Under the pieces are notes generated by a model, which saw only the letters and a program-made list of their open reading frames with translations, ran no database searches and was not told where the DNA came from. A stretch of 64,000 nt of DNA. Origin: Angiostrongylus vasorum. Lineage: Eukaryota; Nematoda; Chromadorea; Rhabditida; Metastrongylidae. The stretch covers positions 806,001-870,000 of the forward strand of contig JADANN010000467.1 of NCBI GenBank assembly GCA_018806985.1, given 5' to 3'. Position numbers and translations under genes: made by a program. Every line of letters starts with the position of its first letter. The stretch's first letter is position 1. Shown in pieces: positions 63,001-64,000 of the stretch.

Positions 63001-64000
63001 CTGAAAATAGATAACCAAATGAGTGGATCTTCAGTGTAAGCTTCGTAAACAGCGCACAGTTTGCTTAACAGCTCTGGATTTCAATGGACTGCAGTCGAAT
63101 TTGTCTACCGACGACCACAGTACTGAGAACATTTATTGTGAAGTTCTTCATCAATTTTAACGGATCTCTTATCTATTTACTCTAATTTCGAAGAGACTCA
63201 GTGAGCTGACAAGTATTAAAAATTTGTAAGACAATACAGCAAGGTTGGTTGTGAAAAACGCAGTTTCAACGTAGCTATACCACCATGGCGGTATACCACT
63301 CGTTTGGCAAGATTTTTTCTTTTGAGTCTGAAAAGCTGTGTTAGGCATTCCTGGGCTGCTACAGCGACCGCTTGCCATCGTCGACCAAAAGGTGGTTTGC
63401 TGTCAAGCGGTTAGAATTTTCGGTAAGGTGGCGGTCCCGCCACTAATTTACTACTAAAATGGCTTCCGAACGGAAACTCAAACTCCTAGCCAACTTATTA
63501 GCGGTACTGATGATGCGAACTCTTGCTGTACACAAGTGTGCCATCGACAAAGACCACTACTGTAGTACCCACAGTGAAGCGATACACAGACGTACGTATG
63601 GTAGATGATTTCCCGAGAACATGTACTAGATAATAGTAATGGGTTAAAGATTGCTGTCCCGAACACGTCTTTGAATGGATACACTGGAAATACGAGGAAT
63701 GGAAACGTTAACTCCCTACATATCACGTAGTCTGCACGTAATCTGCCGGTGATCTTTGAAATTATATTCGCATAAAACCATGTGAAACAGCTCATATGAA
63801 TGAATAAGATTGGCTATTAAAACGCAGAGCCAATTCTAGACACATTTGGAAATGAATTACACACTCGGATGATATGGTTCACGAACTTAGTAATCAAGTG
63901 AGTAATCAAGTGTGACTCTCAAGAGAATCTTTAACACTCCATGAAGAGTGGCACCCATAGGTGTCATAAAGTTTTGCCAGAGTTGCCGGTATCATAACAT
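63001..64000. other. Upstream part of urm-1 or intergenic; no exon identified
   Basis: - strand frames (63169-63378, 63478-63795) do not resemble the URM1 N-terminus. A short palindrome GGTGGCGGTCCCGCCACT lies near 63428-63445. Confidence 0.4.

Overview
Eukaryotic, intron-rich, repeat-rich DNA. It is almost certainly from a parasitic strongylid nematode, most likely a hookworm. Three things point there: coding exons are short (80-200 nt) and end in nematode-type TTTCAG acceptors; the RTE-type retrotransposon and the dispersed tRNA-derived repeats look like those I know from hookworm assemblies; and the main gene belongs to the patched-related (PTR) family expanded in nematodes. The species call is inference. 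No bacterial, phage or CRISPR features are present.

Main gene: about 20 + strand exons between 35.5 and 62.1 kb join, nearly all phase-consistent, into one PTR-type sterol-sensing/RND membrane protein. The order is extracellular loop, sterol-sensing domain with GVDD, second loop, second RND bundle with GFSVD, and a short tail ending at a stop at 62106. The TM1 exon was not found; a possible N-terminal exon lies at 24433-24499. Exon L (51520-51593) carries a one-base frameshift. Tail-to-tail with this gene, on the - strand at 62842-63000, is the last exon of a URM1 homologue ending in Gly-Gly.

The left third (0-31 kb) holds no gene I can name. It has isolated coding-like exons: - strand at 10.4-10.85, 17.5 and 28.3 kb; + strand at 11.1-11.7 kb; and a doubtful PfkB-like fragment at 13.8 kb.

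Repeats dominate the rest. There are three degenerate copies of one RTE retrotransposon (3.4-6.65, 22.85-23.95, 51.7-54.7 kb), the last split by an LTR-like insertion that itself holds a SINE. Two tRNA-headed SINE families (called S1 and S2 here) differ in head and tail but share a central core. A third repeat (S3) has a tRNA-like module in its interior. A roughly 370-bp repeat (R3) occurs six times, and fold-back elements (family D) recur. Long (TA)n tracts lie at 13.4-13.7, 56.3 and 62.3 kb. A near-perfect inverted repeat of about 0.6 kb per arm is centred near 34.2 kb.
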